Position numbers and translations under genes: made by a program. A stretch of DNA of 64,000 nt from Candidatus Nanopelagicus sp. Lineage in GTDB: Bacteria > Actinomycetota > Actinomycetes > Nanopelagicales > Nanopelagicaceae. How positions within the stretch are numbered: position 1 is the first letter of the stretch; every line of letters starts with the position of its first letter. The DNA lies in assembly GCA_016462445.1 (NCBI GenBank), contig JAEMTE010000003.1, positions 1-64,000 on the forward strand. Reading direction: 5' to 3'. The notes below the pieces were generated by a model that did no database searches, was not told the DNA's origin, and saw only the letters and a list, made by a program, of their open reading frames with translations. Positions 40,135 to 50,312 of this stretch are shown here, in pieces.

Positions 40135-40611
40135 CTACTTAGTTAAGTCAGAGAGAGCGTGCTTGGTTTCAAAACCACCTAATTGATCTCGACCTTTACT
40201 AATTACATCTAAAGTTTTATTTAAAATAACCTCTAAGGTGGCTAGGCGAGAATCTATATACGCCTCAATCTCTTCTCGATCTTTCTTGCTCTCACTGTTT
40301 GCATCAGCCAGGATTCGGTTTGCCTCTTTGCGAGCAGATGAGACAATGGTAGTTTGCTCAACAAGACGAGCAACCTCCTGTCTTGCTTGCTCAATAATTG
40401 CATCTGCCTGTTGATTAGCATCTTCTAAAATCTCTTCTTGTCTGCGCTGAATTGAGATTGCTTTAGCTAAATCATTTGGAAAGGCAACCTTGATGCTGTC
40501 AAGCAACTTAAGCATCTCACTTCGATTTACTACACAAGAAGCAGAAAGTGGAACAGAGCGTGCTTCCTCAACTGCGGCAATAGCCGCCTCTAAACTATCT
40601 ATTACATCCAT
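40135..40611 (-). CDS. Coiled-coil protein, DivIVA/ATP-synthase-B-like, conserved next to coaD in actinobacteria
   Basis: Long helical sequence AIIEQARQEVARLVEQTTIVSSARKEANRIL. Confidence 0.6.
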   Translation of the reverse strand: MDVIDSLEAAIAAVEEARSVPLSASCVVNRSEMLKLLDSIKVAFPNDLAKAISIQRRQEEILEDANQQADAIIEQARQEVARLVEQTTIVSSARKEANRILADANSESKKDREEIEAYIDSRLATLEVILNKTLDVISKGRDQLGGFETKHALSDLTK

Positions 40612-40614
40612 TGC

Positions 40615-41097
40615 CTACCCTTTCCGATCTAAGCGAGATCTTAACTTATCAACGATTGCTGCAGGCATATAGCCGGAGACATCCCCGCCATAGCTTGCAA
40701 TCTCTTTAACTAAAGATGATGATAAAAATGAGTTAGAGGGGGCGGTGGACATAAATAATGTCTCAACACCTTGCAGTTGCAAATTAACCTGACTCATCTG
40801 TAGTTCATAATCAAAATCACTAACTGCTCGCAATCCCTTAACAATTGTCGGTATCTGGTTAGCCTTGCAGTAATCAACTAGTAAGCCAGACCAGGAATCA
40901 ATCTTTATATTCTTATATCGCGCAGTTACCTCTTTAATCATCTCAATTCGCTCTGGCACTGTAAAGAGTGAGCTCTTGGTTTGATTAACCAAAACTGCAA
41001 TTACTACCTCATCAAATAATGAACATGCCCGCGCAATAATATCGAGGTGGCCATTAGTGATTGGATCAAAGGAGCCTGGACAAACAACACGTCTCAT
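40615..41097 (-). CDS. coaD: Pantetheine-phosphate adenylyltransferase
   Basis: VCPGSFDPITNGHLDII; MSTAPSNSFLSSSLVKEIA. Confidence 0.95.
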   Translation of the reverse strand: MRRVVCPGSFDPITNGHLDIIARACSLFDEVVIAVLVNQTKSSLFTVPERIEMIKEVTARYKNIKIDSWSGLLVDYCKANQIPTIVKGLRAVSDFDYELQMSQVNLQLQGVETLFMSTAPSNSFLSSSLVKEIASYGGDVSGYMPAAIVDKLRSRLDRKG

Positions 41098-41134
41098 GGA
41101 TAAAACGGTAGCAAGTAATTGCTAAGTTAGCCAT

Positions 41135-41725
41135 TTAATCACTAATTTGGGCGTTACTTACTACCCCATAGTGAATGCTGCCAGCACCATATGAGCGCAC
41201 CTTTGATTCCATTAATCCTTCAGGCCATGTAAAAGATTTAGCTTTACCATCTCGCTCAATTGCCACTACACCAAATTTATTTAACAATTTAAGTGTCAAT
41301 ATCTTCTTTAAGATCTTCTCGATCTCTGAGTTAGCAACCTCATATGGTGGATCCATAAAAATAATCTCATAAGGCTTACTTGCGGTGTGATTTAAAAATT
41401 CAAAAGCAGTTTTTGGATAAACTTTAAAATTTCCAATCTCAGGCAGATTAGCCAGCAATGCAAAATTTTGTTCACACACAGTTGCACTTACTGCATTACT
41501 CTCTACCGCTTCAACTAATGCCGCTCCTCGAGAGAGTGCCTCAACTCCTACCGCACCAGAGCCTGCAAATAGATCTAGGAAATGCAATCCTTCTAAAGTT
41601 GAAAAGGTTGAAATCAAAGATGAAAATAAACCTTCGCGCGCACGGTCAGAGGTTGGCCTAGTAATTGAAGGTGGTGAAAAAAGTTTTCGTCCCTTACCGC
41701 TGCCAGCAATAATTCGCATGCTCAT
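41135..41725 (-). CDS. rsmD: 16S rRNA (guanine(966)-N(2))-methyltransferase RsmD
   Basis: RIIAGSGKGRKL, RPTSDRAREGLFSSL, LDLFAGSGAVGVEALSRGA, FMDPPYE. Confidence 0.94.
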   Translation of the reverse strand: MSMRIIAGSGKGRKLFSPPSITRPTSDRAREGLFSSLISTFSTLEGLHFLDLFAGSGAVGVEALSRGAALVEAVESNAVSATVCEQNFALLANLPEIGNFKVYPKTAFEFLNHTASKPYEIIFMDPPYEVANSEIEKILKKILTLKLLNKFGVVAIERDGKAKSFTWPEGLMESKVRSYGAGSIHYGVVSNAQISD

Positions 41726-43908
41726 GATTTATCCATAAATCTGGCCGCTTCATCACTTTGCAATTTCTCTACCTCATTTTTTAATTGTGGAAAATGATTT
41801 ATTTCTGGGTCGGTAGCTAAGATTTTAAGTGCAGCCTCCCGAGCTCGCTCAATTAAATCCTCATCTCGTAAAACTCGCAGTAGCCGTAAATGGGATCTGC
41901 CACCAGATTGTGAGGAGCCAAGTACATCTCCCTCTTTACGTTGCTCAAGATCAAGACGTGCTAATTCAAAACCATCTAAGGTGGCTGCAACTGCAGCTAA
42001 CCTAGTCATACTTTGCGAATCTTCTTGCGCATTACTTACTAATAGACAAAGCCCCGGCACACTTCCTCTACCTACTCGACCTCTTAGTTGATGTAATTGC
42101 GAAACACCAAAGCGATCAGCATCCATAATTACCATCATCGATGCATTTGCTACATCCACACCAACCTCGATAACAGTTGTAGCGATTAATACATCGATTT
42201 CACCCTTTGCAAATGCACTCATAGTTTGCTCTTTGACCTCACTAGATTGGCGACCATGCAACATAGCTATCTTTAAACCTTTAAGAGCACCCTTTGCAAG
42301 CTCTGGTGCTAACTCCTCAACTGCGCTCATCTGCTCATTATCTAAATACTCCTCCCCTAACAATTGCGCAGCAACCATCTCCCGCTCAGTTAATTTCTTA
42401 TTTGGATTAGCGATTCGTGGGGCAACAATATAAATCTGATGCCCTTTTGCCGCCTCCTCTTTAACCCTCTCCCATGCTCGATTTAAAAAGTGAGGTTTTT
42501 CTAATACTGGAATTAAATGGGTGGTGATTGCTACTCGCCCGCTTGGTAGCTCTCGTAGAGTTGAGATATCTAAGTCTCCAAAAATAGTCATTGCCACAGT
42601 TCTAGGAATTGGTGTGGCAGTCATAACTAATAGATGTGGTGGTTGCTTTGCCTTCATTCGCAGTGCATCTCGTTGCTCAACACCAAATCGATGTTGCTCA
42701 TCAACAACAACTAAACCAAGATCATCAAATGCCACACCATCTGAGATTAGAGCGTGTGTGCCAATTACTATTCCAGTTTCACCACTTGCAAGCTTTGCAT
42801 GTATAGCTTTTTTACTTGCCGCAGGTAGTGAGCCCGTAAGTAACTCCACCTGAGTACCAATAGCTCCACCTTGCAAGGTGCCTGATTGGGCTAACTCTCC
42901 TAATAACTTAGTAATAGTACGAAAGTGTTGCTGAGCAAGTACCTCGGTAGGCGCCAATAATGCTGCCTGACCAGATGAATCAACAACTGACAACATAGCT
43001 CTTAGCGCAACAACAGTTTTACCAGATCCAACCTCACCTTGTAACAATCTATGCATTGGGTACTTATTAGATAAATCTTTTTCGATCTCAGCATTAACCT
43101 CAACTTGGCCAGCGGTGTATTTAAAGGGAAGTCTTTTTTCAAAAGCAGCAACTAAAACTGGGGTATTTGGTGTGCGAGATTTTGTGCTTAATTTAACAAT
43201 TTCATTGCGCCGTTGACCAAGAAGTAATTGCAGTAGTAACGCCTCATCAAAGGTAAGCCGCTGCCTGGCATTTTCAGCTGAATCTAAATCAGGTGGTTGA
43301 TGAATATCTGCAAATGCTTTCTTTAAATTTGGATACTTATATTTTTCGGCAATCTCAGCTGGTAAATAATCTGGTAACTCATCTAAGGAGTCCAAAGCTA
43401 ACTTTACACACTGCATTACTTTCCAAGATGGCAACTTTGCAGTAGCTGGATAAACTGGCAAAAACTTTCCAGCAAACTCAGCAACTGCAGCATCAACATC
43501 ATCGCCATCTGGAATCAATTGATAATCTGGGTGAGATAACTGCCGCTTGCCTTTAAATACTCCAACCTTGCCAGCAAAGAGGCCGACTCGACCTGCCTTT
43601 AAATCTTTCTCCCGCCATGCTTGATTAAAAAATGTAAGAGATAAATTGGCGCTACCATCGGTTACAACTACCTCTAATATATTTTTGCCATTTGCTCGTC
43701 TTAAATTGACCGCCTCGATCTGAGCTAAAATTGTTACCTCATCATCTGCCAACAATTTTGAAATATCAGTTAATTCACCTCGAACTACATACCTTCTTGG
43801 ATAGTGGCGCAGTAATTCATTAACTGTTGTCATACCAAATGATTTTTCCAAAACCTGCGCAGTGCGATCCCCAAGGATGTTTTGTAAGCGGGTATCTAGG
43901 CTTGCCAT
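41722..43908 (-). CDS. recG: ATP-dependent DNA helicase RecG
   Basis: LLQGEVGSGKTVVALRAM, VVDEQHRFGVEQR, QLHQLRGRVGRG. Confidence 0.95.
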   Translation of the reverse strand: MASLDTRLQNILGDRTAQVLEKSFGMTTVNELLRHYPRRYVVRGELTDISKLLADDEVTILAQIEAVNLRRANGKNILEVVVTDGSANLSLTFFNQAWREKDLKAGRVGLFAGKVGVFKGKRQLSHPDYQLIPDGDDVDAAVAEFAGKFLPVYPATAKLPSWKVMQCVKLALDSLDELPDYLPAEIAEKYKYPNLKKAFADIHQPPDLDSAENARQRLTFDEALLLQLLLGQRRNEIVKLSTKSRTPNTPVLVAAFEKRLPFKYTAGQVEVNAEIEKDLSNKYPMHRLLQGEVGSGKTVVALRAMLSVVDSSGQAALLAPTEVLAQQHFRTITKLLGELAQSGTLQGGAIGTQVELLTGSLPAASKKAIHAKLASGETGIVIGTHALISDGVAFDDLGLVVVDEQHRFGVEQRDALRMKAKQPPHLLVMTATPIPRTVAMTIFGDLDISTLRELPSGRVAITTHLIPVLEKPHFLNRAWERVKEEAAKGHQIYIVAPRIANPNKKLTEREMVAAQLLGEEYLDNEQMSAVEELAPELAKGALKGLKIAMLHGRQSSEVKEQTMSAFAKGEIDVLIATTVIEVGVDVANASMMVIMDADRFGVSQLHQLRGRVGRGSVPGLCLLVSNAQEDSQSMTRLAAVAATLDGFELARLDLEQRKEGDVLGSSQSGGRSHLRLLRVLRDEDLIERAREAALKILATDPEINHFPQLKNEVEKLQSDEAARFMDKS

Positions 43909-44037
43909 AGTTGAAGTATCTAACGCCGGCTACGCAACTGCGCGTAATTACCCACCGGATTAGCCATTTAATACCCCTGCAAGGTAATCTTTCGCCTCTA
44001 CTTAAGTTAAATCGGCAAAAATAAAGGGAGTAATACA

Positions 44038-44223
44038 GTGTCATCAGTCTGCGATCTATGTGGCAAAGCCCCTAGCTTTGGCAACAATGTCTCCCACTCA
44101 AAGCGTGCTACCCGACGCCGTTGGAATCCAAATATTCAAAAAATTCGTACAATTATCAATGGCCAGACCAAGCGCAAAAATGTCTGCGCATCATGCTTGA
44201 AAGCTGGTAAAGCACTTCGCTAA
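44038..44223 (+). CDS. rpmB: 50S ribosomal protein L28
   Basis: CDLCGKAPSFGNNVSHSKRATRRRWNPNIQ; GTG start. Confidence 0.95.
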   Translation: MSSVCDLCGKAPSFGNNVSHSKRATRRRWNPNIQKIRTIINGQTKRKNVCASCLKAGKALR

Positions 44224-44224
44224 T

Positions 44225-45160
44225 TTAAAAGTGCTGGTATCCACTCTTTTTAATTACTGCACCATCTAGTGAAATCTCACCACTACCTGTTGTTACTACT
44301 CCAATTTTTATACCCAACTCCTCACTAGCATTACTTGGATTAACTGTTGCTAGAAAGAAATGATCCTCACCTCCAGTAAGAATCCAATCAAAAACATCTT
44401 CACCTAACTCATTTGCAAGCTCAGCTAAATCTTTAAAATCAGGTGCACTTGTAATCAGCTCTTTATTTAAATTAATAGCAACTCCAGAAGCTTTAGTAAT
44501 ATTTCCAGCATCTGTTACCAATCCATCACTAATATCACACATCGATGTTGCTACTTTAATTAATTTATCTGGTGCAACTAGCTTTGGATTTAGGTGAGCA
44601 TCTACTACATATCTTGGCCTATCTAATCCACGATTTAAAATTGCAAGCCCGGCAGCAGATAATCCAGGTAATGCTGAGAGGTAAAGTAAATCACCAACCT
44701 GTGCATTACTTCGTAATATCGGATTACCTGATAACTCACCAAGGGCTGTGATACTTAAACTCATTATCTCTGCTTTACTTAAATCTCCACCAATCACAGT
44801 AACCTTAAAATTATCTGCTACCGATCTAATTCCCTTTGCTAACTCAGTTATTACCTCTGAGTTATTTACTTGGCTAATTGCAGCAGCAACTAATAAATAC
44901 TTTGGTTTTGCCCCCATTGCAAAAATATCTGCAAGATTTGCCGTAGTTAGCTTTGCGCCAATTTGAAATTGTGATGACCAATCACACCGGAAGTGAACAC
45001 CTTCAACCGCCATATCTACGGTTGCAACTAATTTGTTATTTGAGGCGGAAAGGACTGCGGCGTCATCGCCAATGCCCAGTTCAACCCCACTTTGAAAAGA
45101 GGTGTTAAATAGCTCGCGTAACCTAGCTATCAGCGTTGCTTCAGATTCAATCAATGGCAC
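44225..45160 (-). CDS. thiL: Thiamine-monophosphate kinase
   Basis: GIGDDAAVL, VDMAVEGVHFRCDW, CDISDGLVTDAG, LTGGEDHFFL. Confidence 0.93.
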   Translation of the reverse strand: MPLIESEATLIARLRELFNTSFQSGVELGIGDDAAVLSASNNKLVATVDMAVEGVHFRCDWSSQFQIGAKLTTANLADIFAMGAKPKYLLVAAAISQVNNSEVITELAKGIRSVADNFKVTVIGGDLSKAEIMSLSITALGELSGNPILRSNAQVGDLLYLSALPGLSAAGLAILNRGLDRPRYVVDAHLNPKLVAPDKLIKVATSMCDISDGLVTDAGNITKASGVAINLNKELITSAPDFKDLAELANELGEDVFDWILTGGEDHFFLATVNPSNASEELGIKIGVVTTGSGEISLDGAVIKKSGYQHF

Positions 45161-45244
45161 TCCCCAATTAACTCGCTATAGGCTACCCTTTAATATCACT
45201 TCGGTTCATTGCTGAGCACGAAGATATAAATTGAAAGGCTTCAA

Positions 45245-45481
45245 ATGTCAGTTCAGGCTTACATTCTTATTCAAACTGAAGTTGGTAAGGCCTCCAGTGT
45301 TGCCAAAGCAATCTCTGTCATACCTGGTGTAACTATCGCCGAAGGCGTAACCGGTCCATACGATGTGATTATGCGAGCAGAGTCTGCAAGCATGGAGGAT
45401 TTAGGTCGTACTGTTTTGGCAAAGGTGCAGGCAGTACCTGGAATAACTAGAACTCTTACCTGCCCAGTTACTACTTTTTAA
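45245..45481 (+). CDS. Lrp/AsnC ligand-binding (RAM) domain protein without HTH
   Basis: AYILIQTEVGKASSVAKAISVIPGVTIAEGVTGPYDVIMRAES. Confidence 0.9.
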   Translation: MSVQAYILIQTEVGKASSVAKAISVIPGVTIAEGVTGPYDVIMRAESASMEDLGRTVLAKVQAVPGITRTLTCPVTTF

Positions 45482-45485
45482 ATCT

Positions 45486-45716
45486 TTAAAACCAGCGAAT
45501 CATTCCGATGATTCCAGCTGTTGCATAAAAGAATTGCAGGAAGAGAATTCCTTTATGCTTACCAAGATATGCCCATATTCCAATAAATCCGGAAGATGCT
45601 AATAAAAGCGTAAAGCCAATGAACTCTGCGCCAATATTAACTGCCACAAGAAGTGAGTAAACAATTGCAGTCACCACTCCTAGCCACTCAAATATATTTG
45701 CCTTAGTCACCTTCAC
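45486..45716 (-). CDS. Small three-TM membrane protein of unknown function
   Basis: 76-aa ORF with three hydrophobic helices between conserved genes; 3' end 4 bp from the convergent RAM-domain gene. Confidence 0.65.
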   Translation of the reverse strand: MKVTKANIFEWLGVVTAIVYSLLVAVNIGAEFIGFTLLLASSGFIGIWAYLGKHKGILFLQFFYATAGIIGMIRWF

Positions 45717-46208
45717 CTAGTTATCTCCTACCGTCATCGCTTTTGCATTGGTTGATTTCATTAATTCTTCATAAGTTGTTGGAAAAACTGCGTGAGGATG
45801 ACCGGCTGCAGCCCAAACAACCTCATAATCATTTAACGCTTTATCAATTAAGGTAATTGCAGGCTGATTGACCCAACCGATAGGTGCAACCCCACCTATT
45901 GAAAACCCAGATTTTTCCTTAACATAATCAGCATCAACTCGATCTAACTCCCCAACATTTAATTCTTTTGCCACTAACTGCGTATCAACACGATGGCGGC
46001 CTGAGGTAATAACAAGTAGTGGATTGCCATCTGGTAATTTAAAAATAATTGAGGATGCGATCTGGCCAACCTCAATTCCTAATCCAGCGGCAGCTTCAGC
46101 AGCACTTTTAGCTGTTTGAGTTAAAACCTTTATCTCACCCTTAACCTCATTTTTTACCATTGCTGCTATTACCCGCTTTACAGCGCTTTTTTCTAATACG
46201 CCATCCAT
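45717..46208 (-). CDS. YbaK/EbsC (prolyl-tRNA deacylase-like) family protein
   Basis: GQIASSIIFKLPDGNPLLVITSGRHRVD; FSIGGVAPIGW. Confidence 0.88.
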   Translation of the reverse strand: MDGVLEKSAVKRVIAAMVKNEVKGEIKVLTQTAKSAAEAAAGLGIEVGQIASSIIFKLPDGNPLLVITSGRHRVDTQLVAKELNVGELDRVDADYVKEKSGFSIGGVAPIGWVNQPAITLIDKALNDYEVVWAAAGHPHAVFPTTYEELMKSTNAKAMTVGDN

Positions 46209-46212
46209 TGAA

Positions 46213-47256
46213 TTAGCGAGTAACACTTGCAGAACGGTTTTTTGCTGATTCAATTAAATTAGTGATCAATTGTTGATAGGAGATTCCACTCTTTTCAATT
46301 AACTTTGGATAGACCGAGGTTGGAGTAAAGCCAGGCATTGTGTTTATCTCATTAATTACAATCTCACCCTCATTGGAGTAGAAGAAGTCGACACGGGCTA
46401 AACCCTCACAACCTGCTGCGCCAAATGCCGTAAGTGCTGCTGCTTGAATCTTTCCTTCAACTCCTGCTGGTAGATCATTTGGAAAAACTAGTTTCATTGA
46501 GTCATCAAGGTACTTGGCCTGGAAATCATAAAACTCATACTTTTCTGAAATAACTATCTGCCCCACATTTGAAACTATGGTCTTACCATCTGCTTGCAGG
46601 ACAGCGCACTCAATCTCACGCCCAACAACAGCTTGTTCAATAATTACCTTTGTGTCAAAACTAAGTGCAAACTCAACTGCGCTTTTTAGTTCAGATTCCT
46701 GCTTAACTTTAGTTGTACCACGGCTTGAGCCACTGCGAGCAGGTTTAACAAATAAGGGATAGGTTAAATTACTTGGTAGATCAAATTTTGTTGATGTTAC
46801 AACTGTACCAGCTGCAATTTTTAACCCAGCTGAGGCAAAGATTGGTTTGGCGTATGACTTGTCCATACATACCGCACTTGCCAAAACACCAGAGCCCACA
46901 TATTTAATGCCGACCATCTCAAGTACTCCTTGAATAGTGCCATCTTCGCCATATGGGCCATGCAAAATTGGAAATGCAATATCAATCGCTAAATTCTTAC
47001 CGCCTGAGATTAATCCTTGGCTGGTAACACTCACCTCAATTCCTGACTCCGGTACTGTAGGAAGTGCGCCATTTTGAATAATGAAACTAGTATCAGCTGG
47101 CAGCAACAACCACTTACCCGATTTGGTAATTCCAATTAATATCGGCTCAAATTTGCTTCGATCAATTGAGCCTAGAACCCCATTTGCTGAAACACATGAG
47201 ATCTCATGTTCACTACTTTTCCCACCACAGATAATTGCAATCCTAGTTTTACTCAC
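46213..47256 (-). CDS. ddl: D-alanine--D-alanine ligase
   Basis: IICGGKSSEHEISCVSA, HGPYGEDGTIQG, VKPARSGSSRG, EINTMPGFTPTS. Confidence 0.95.
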   Translation of the reverse strand: MSKTRIAIICGGKSSEHEISCVSANGVLGSIDRSKFEPILIGITKSGKWLLLPADTSFIIQNGALPTVPESGIEVSVTSQGLISGGKNLAIDIAFPILHGPYGEDGTIQGVLEMVGIKYVGSGVLASAVCMDKSYAKPIFASAGLKIAAGTVVTSTKFDLPSNLTYPLFVKPARSGSSRGTTKVKQESELKSAVEFALSFDTKVIIEQAVVGREIECAVLQADGKTIVSNVGQIVISEKYEFYDFQAKYLDDSMKLVFPNDLPAGVEGKIQAAALTAFGAAGCEGLARVDFFYSNEGEIVINEINTMPGFTPTSVYPKLIEKSGISYQQLITNLIESAKNRSASVTR

Positions 47257-48254
47257 TAGATCTCAGCCTTAATACTTACTTTCATTAGCCGCTCTACCGC
47301 ATCCTTTGGATTTAATGTACCCGCTACAACATCTGAAACAGCTTCAATAATTGGCACCTCAACACCAACTCGATGTGCAATCTCTAACATTGCACCTGCT
47401 GAGTAAACACCTTCAACCGTCTTTACTACTTGCGTTCTAGCTTTTGCGATTGATCCAGATTTGCCTAATACCTCACCAAAACTTCTATTTCGAGAAAGTG
47501 GTGATTGCGCACTTGCAACTAAGTCGCCAATTCCAGCAAGGCCTAAGAAGGTAAGGGGATTTGCGCCATAGGCTTCACCAAGCCGGGCAACCTCAGATAA
47601 TCCACGGGTAATCAATAATCCTTGGGTATTTTCGCCATAACCCATACCAACTGCAATGCCAACTGCTATTGCAATAACACTTTTAGCAGCGCCAGCAAAC
47701 TCACACCCAGTTAGATCAACAGATGGATAGATTCGAAAGTAATTAGTGGAAAATATCTGCTCCATAAGCGTTATTAACTCAGGATTTTCAGATGCTACAA
47801 CCGCACCGGCTGGCTGCCTAGTAATTATCTCACTTGCTAAATTTGGACCAGTAATCAAACCTAATCTTGATTTATCAACCCCAAGTACCTGCTGGGTAAC
47901 CTCTGTCATTCTAAATTGAGTTTGCACCTCAATTCCTTTTAAGGTGCTAATTATTGGTAGATCCTTTGGAAAAAAGCCTTTCCAATTTTCTAAGTTCTCC
48001 CGCAGGGTTTGAGCAGGAATTGCTAGCACTATTACCTCAGCAAACTCTAAAACCGCTTTAATATCAGTTGTTGCCTTTAATTCTTTCGGTAGATCAATAC
48101 CTTTTAAAAACCGACGGTTGGAATGACGGCGATTAATCTCTCGTACTACTTTTTTATTTCTACCCCAAATTAAAACCTGTTGCCCAGAATCAACCATTAC
48201 CTGACCAAGGGTTGTTCCCCACGCACCAGATCCTAAGACTGCAATCTTTTTCAT
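47256..48254 (-). CDS. gpsA: Glycerol-3-phosphate dehydrogenase [NAD(P)+]
   Basis: IAVLGSGAWGTTLGQV, TGPNLASEI, GLAGIGDLVASAQSPLSRN. Confidence 0.95.
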   Translation of the reverse strand: MKKIAVLGSGAWGTTLGQVMVDSGQQVLIWGRNKKVVREINRRHSNRRFLKGIDLPKELKATTDIKAVLEFAEVIVLAIPAQTLRENLENWKGFFPKDLPIISTLKGIEVQTQFRMTEVTQQVLGVDKSRLGLITGPNLASEIITRQPAGAVVASENPELITLMEQIFSTNYFRIYPSVDLTGCEFAGAAKSVIAIAVGIAVGMGYGENTQGLLITRGLSEVARLGEAYGANPLTFLGLAGIGDLVASAQSPLSRNRSFGEVLGKSGSIAKARTQVVKTVEGVYSAGAMLEIAHRVGVEVPIIEAVSDVVAGTLNPKDAVERLMKVSIKAEI

Positions 48255-49033
48255 TTTTGCTCCCGCTTAAAATTTCCAGTTCGAGGCAGCTCTGATTTTC
48301 TTGGATCAAAAATTTCAGCAGGTGCTTTCTCACCCCGTATCTCTTCAAGTAATCTAGTAATTGCACTCATTACATATGCTGTTGCCTCCTCAAGGGCAAC
48401 CGGATCCTCAGCCCTGCCATACCACTTTGAAAAATCAAGTGGCGCACCAGCTACAACAACAACCTTAGTTCTTGGAAATAGTTTTGGCTTTTTACTATAT
48501 GCCGGAAGAATCTCTTGCGCTCCCCACTGCGCACATGGAATTACCGGTACTTGGGTCAAGATGGCAAGACGAGCAATTCCTGTTTTAGCCTTCATCGGCC
48601 AGTAATTGGCATCTCGCGTCAATGTTCCCTCTGGATAAACTCCTAATAGGTGGCCTGATTTTAAGAATGCGATTGCATGTTGCAATGAGTGAGAGGCAAC
48701 ACTGCTCTCCCGTTCGACTGGAATCTGTCCAGCACCAAGTAATACTCGACCAATTATTGGCATCTTAAAAAGGGATGCCTTGCCTAAATACCTAACAGCT
48801 CTGCCATTGTCATAAAGAAAATGGGTAAAGAGCAGTGGATCCACATATGAGATGTGATTGCAGACGGCAATCGCCGCTCCGCTCTTAGGTAGATTCTCTA
48901 CGCCACGCCAATCACGCTTAGCAATTAAATTTAAGAGTGGTTTTATTAATCCTGCGCCAAATCGAAACCAATTTGTGGTTCCTAATGGTTTGCCACTCGG
49001 TGGGGCGTAGGAGATCTTCAGATCGGTAGACAC
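48251..49033 (-). CDS. plsC: 1-acyl-sn-glycerol-3-phosphate acyltransferase
   Basis: AVCNHISYVDPLLF (NHxSxxD type) and GVYPEGTLTRD. Confidence 0.92.
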   Translation of the reverse strand: MSTDLKISYAPPSGKPLGTTNWFRFGAGLIKPLLNLIAKRDWRGVENLPKSGAAIAVCNHISYVDPLLFTHFLYDNGRAVRYLGKASLFKMPIIGRVLLGAGQIPVERESSVASHSLQHAIAFLKSGHLLGVYPEGTLTRDANYWPMKAKTGIARLAILTQVPVIPCAQWGAQEILPAYSKKPKLFPRTKVVVVAGAPLDFSKWYGRAEDPVALEEATAYVMSAITRLLEEIRGEKAPAEIFDPRKSELPRTGNFKREQK

Positions 49034-49083
49034 TGCTTAATTCTACGACTAATCATGATCTTGGCCATAAATGAGCGTAAAAA

Positions 49084-49110
49084 AGCGGGATCTCATGGTG
49101 AGATCCCGCT
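49084..49110 (-). terminator. Rho-independent terminator downstream of the HU gene
   Basis: 12-bp stem agcgggatctca/tgagatcccgct followed on the minus strand by T-run. Confidence 0.9.
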
Positions 49111-49125
49111 AATTTAATTAATATC

Positions 49126-49542
49126 TTACTTACGACGCTTTGCCTTCTTTGGTGATTTCTTGGCAGCCTTCTTTGTTGATTTCTTAGCAGCCTTCTTTGC
49201 CTTAGGTGCTGCTTTTGAAGCAACAGCCTTTGCAGGTGGTGTTGGTGCTGGACCTAATTTACGGGCGCCAGAGATAACCTCTTTCAAACCCTTTGCAGCT
49301 AAAAAGCGAACCTTTTTGCTGGCTTTAATTTGAATTGATTCACCAGTAAATGGATTACGGCCCTTACGTGCTGGACGGTCAACCTTCTTAAACTTACCGA
49401 AATCATTGATCATTACATCGTCGCCCTTTGAGATATTGCGAACAATCGCATCAAATACCACCTCAACTGCGCGAGCTGCTTCCTTCTTGCTATCGCCAAA
49501 TTGTGGTGCGAGGTAGGCGATAAATTGTCCTTTATTCATCAT
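49126..49542 (-). CDS. hupB: HU-family DNA-binding protein with a Lys/Ala-rich C-terminal tail
   Basis: MNKGQFIAYLA..., GRNPFTGESIQI; histone-like tail KKAAKKSTKKAAKKSPKKAKRRK. Confidence 0.93.
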   Translation of the reverse strand: MMNKGQFIAYLAPQFGDSKKEAARAVEVVFDAIVRNISKGDDVMINDFGKFKKVDRPARKGRNPFTGESIQIKASKKVRFLAAKGLKEVISGARKLGPAPTPPAKAVASKAAPKAKKAAKKSTKKAAKKSPKKAKRRK

Positions 49543-49565
49543 ATCCCCTTATTTAAGCGTAAACA

Positions 49566-49581
49566 TTAAGCATTTGCTTAA
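49566..49581. promoter_or_regulatory. Perfect inverted repeat ttaagca-tt-tgcttaa upstream of the HU gene
   Basis: 7+2+7 inverted repeat 24 bp upstream of the HU start. Confidence 0.35.
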
Positions 49582-49683
49582 CTATGAATAAATCTATTGG
49601 GTAAATCTAAGATAACTGATTAACTGAATCGGTGTGTCGCAATCAAATTATTAGTTAAATTCAAGGGTTTTAACGATTTAGTC

Positions 49684-49710
49684 AAACTCTAAATAATTAC
49701 TTTAGAGTTT
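49684..49710 (-). terminator. Stem-loop immediately downstream of leuD; weak or atypical terminator
   Basis: 10-bp inverted repeat aaactctaaa/taattac/tttagagttt just past the leuD stop; no strong T-tract. Confidence 0.4.
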
Positions 49711-49714
49711 TAAA

Positions 49715-50311
49715 TTATCGAATAGGTAGTGTTTTAGGCTTAAAACTCATTCGTTTTTCCTCAAACTTTGTAACCTCATCAATTTTTGTAAAGGTTAGGC
49801 CAATGTCATCAAGGCCCTCCATAAGGCGCCAGCGGGTGTAATCATCTATCGCAAAGCTAAGGGTATTTGCCTCATATGTAACTGTCTTTGCCGCTAGATC
49901 CACAGTGAATTGTGTATCTGGCTTACTTTCAACTCTTTGCCAAATTTTCTCAATCTCATCCTGTGTCAAGATAACTGTTAACAGCCCCATCTTTTGCGAG
50001 TTGCCTCGGAATATGTCAGCAAAGCGGCTAGATAAGACCACCTTAAATCCGTAATTTTGTAGCGCCCAAACTGCATGTTCACGGGAGGAGCCGGTACCAA
50101 AATCAGGGCCTGCTACTAAAACTGTTGCCGCTTTGTATTGACTTTGATTTAACTCAAAAGCTGGATCACTGCGCCAGGCAGCAAATAGCCCATCCTCAAA
50201 GCCATTTTTCGTAATTCGCTTTAGATAAACCGCTGGAATTATCTGATCGGTATCAACATTGCTACGACGCAGCGGTAGTGCACTTCCAGTGTGCTTTACA
50301 AACTTTTCCAT
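49715..50311 (-). CDS. leuD: 3-isopropylmalate dehydratase small subunit
   Basis: [35 protein letters not shown]. Confidence 0.95.
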   Translation of the reverse strand: MEKFVKHTGSALPLRRSNVDTDQIIPAVYLKRITKNGFEDGLFAAWRSDPAFELNQSQYKAATVLVAGPDFGTGSSREHAVWALQNYGFKVVLSSRFADIFRGNSQKMGLLTVILTQDEIEKIWQRVESKPDTQFTVDLAAKTVTYEANTLSFAIDDYTRWRLMEGLDDIGLTFTKIDEVTKFEEKRMSFKPKTLPIR

Positions 50312-50312
50312 A

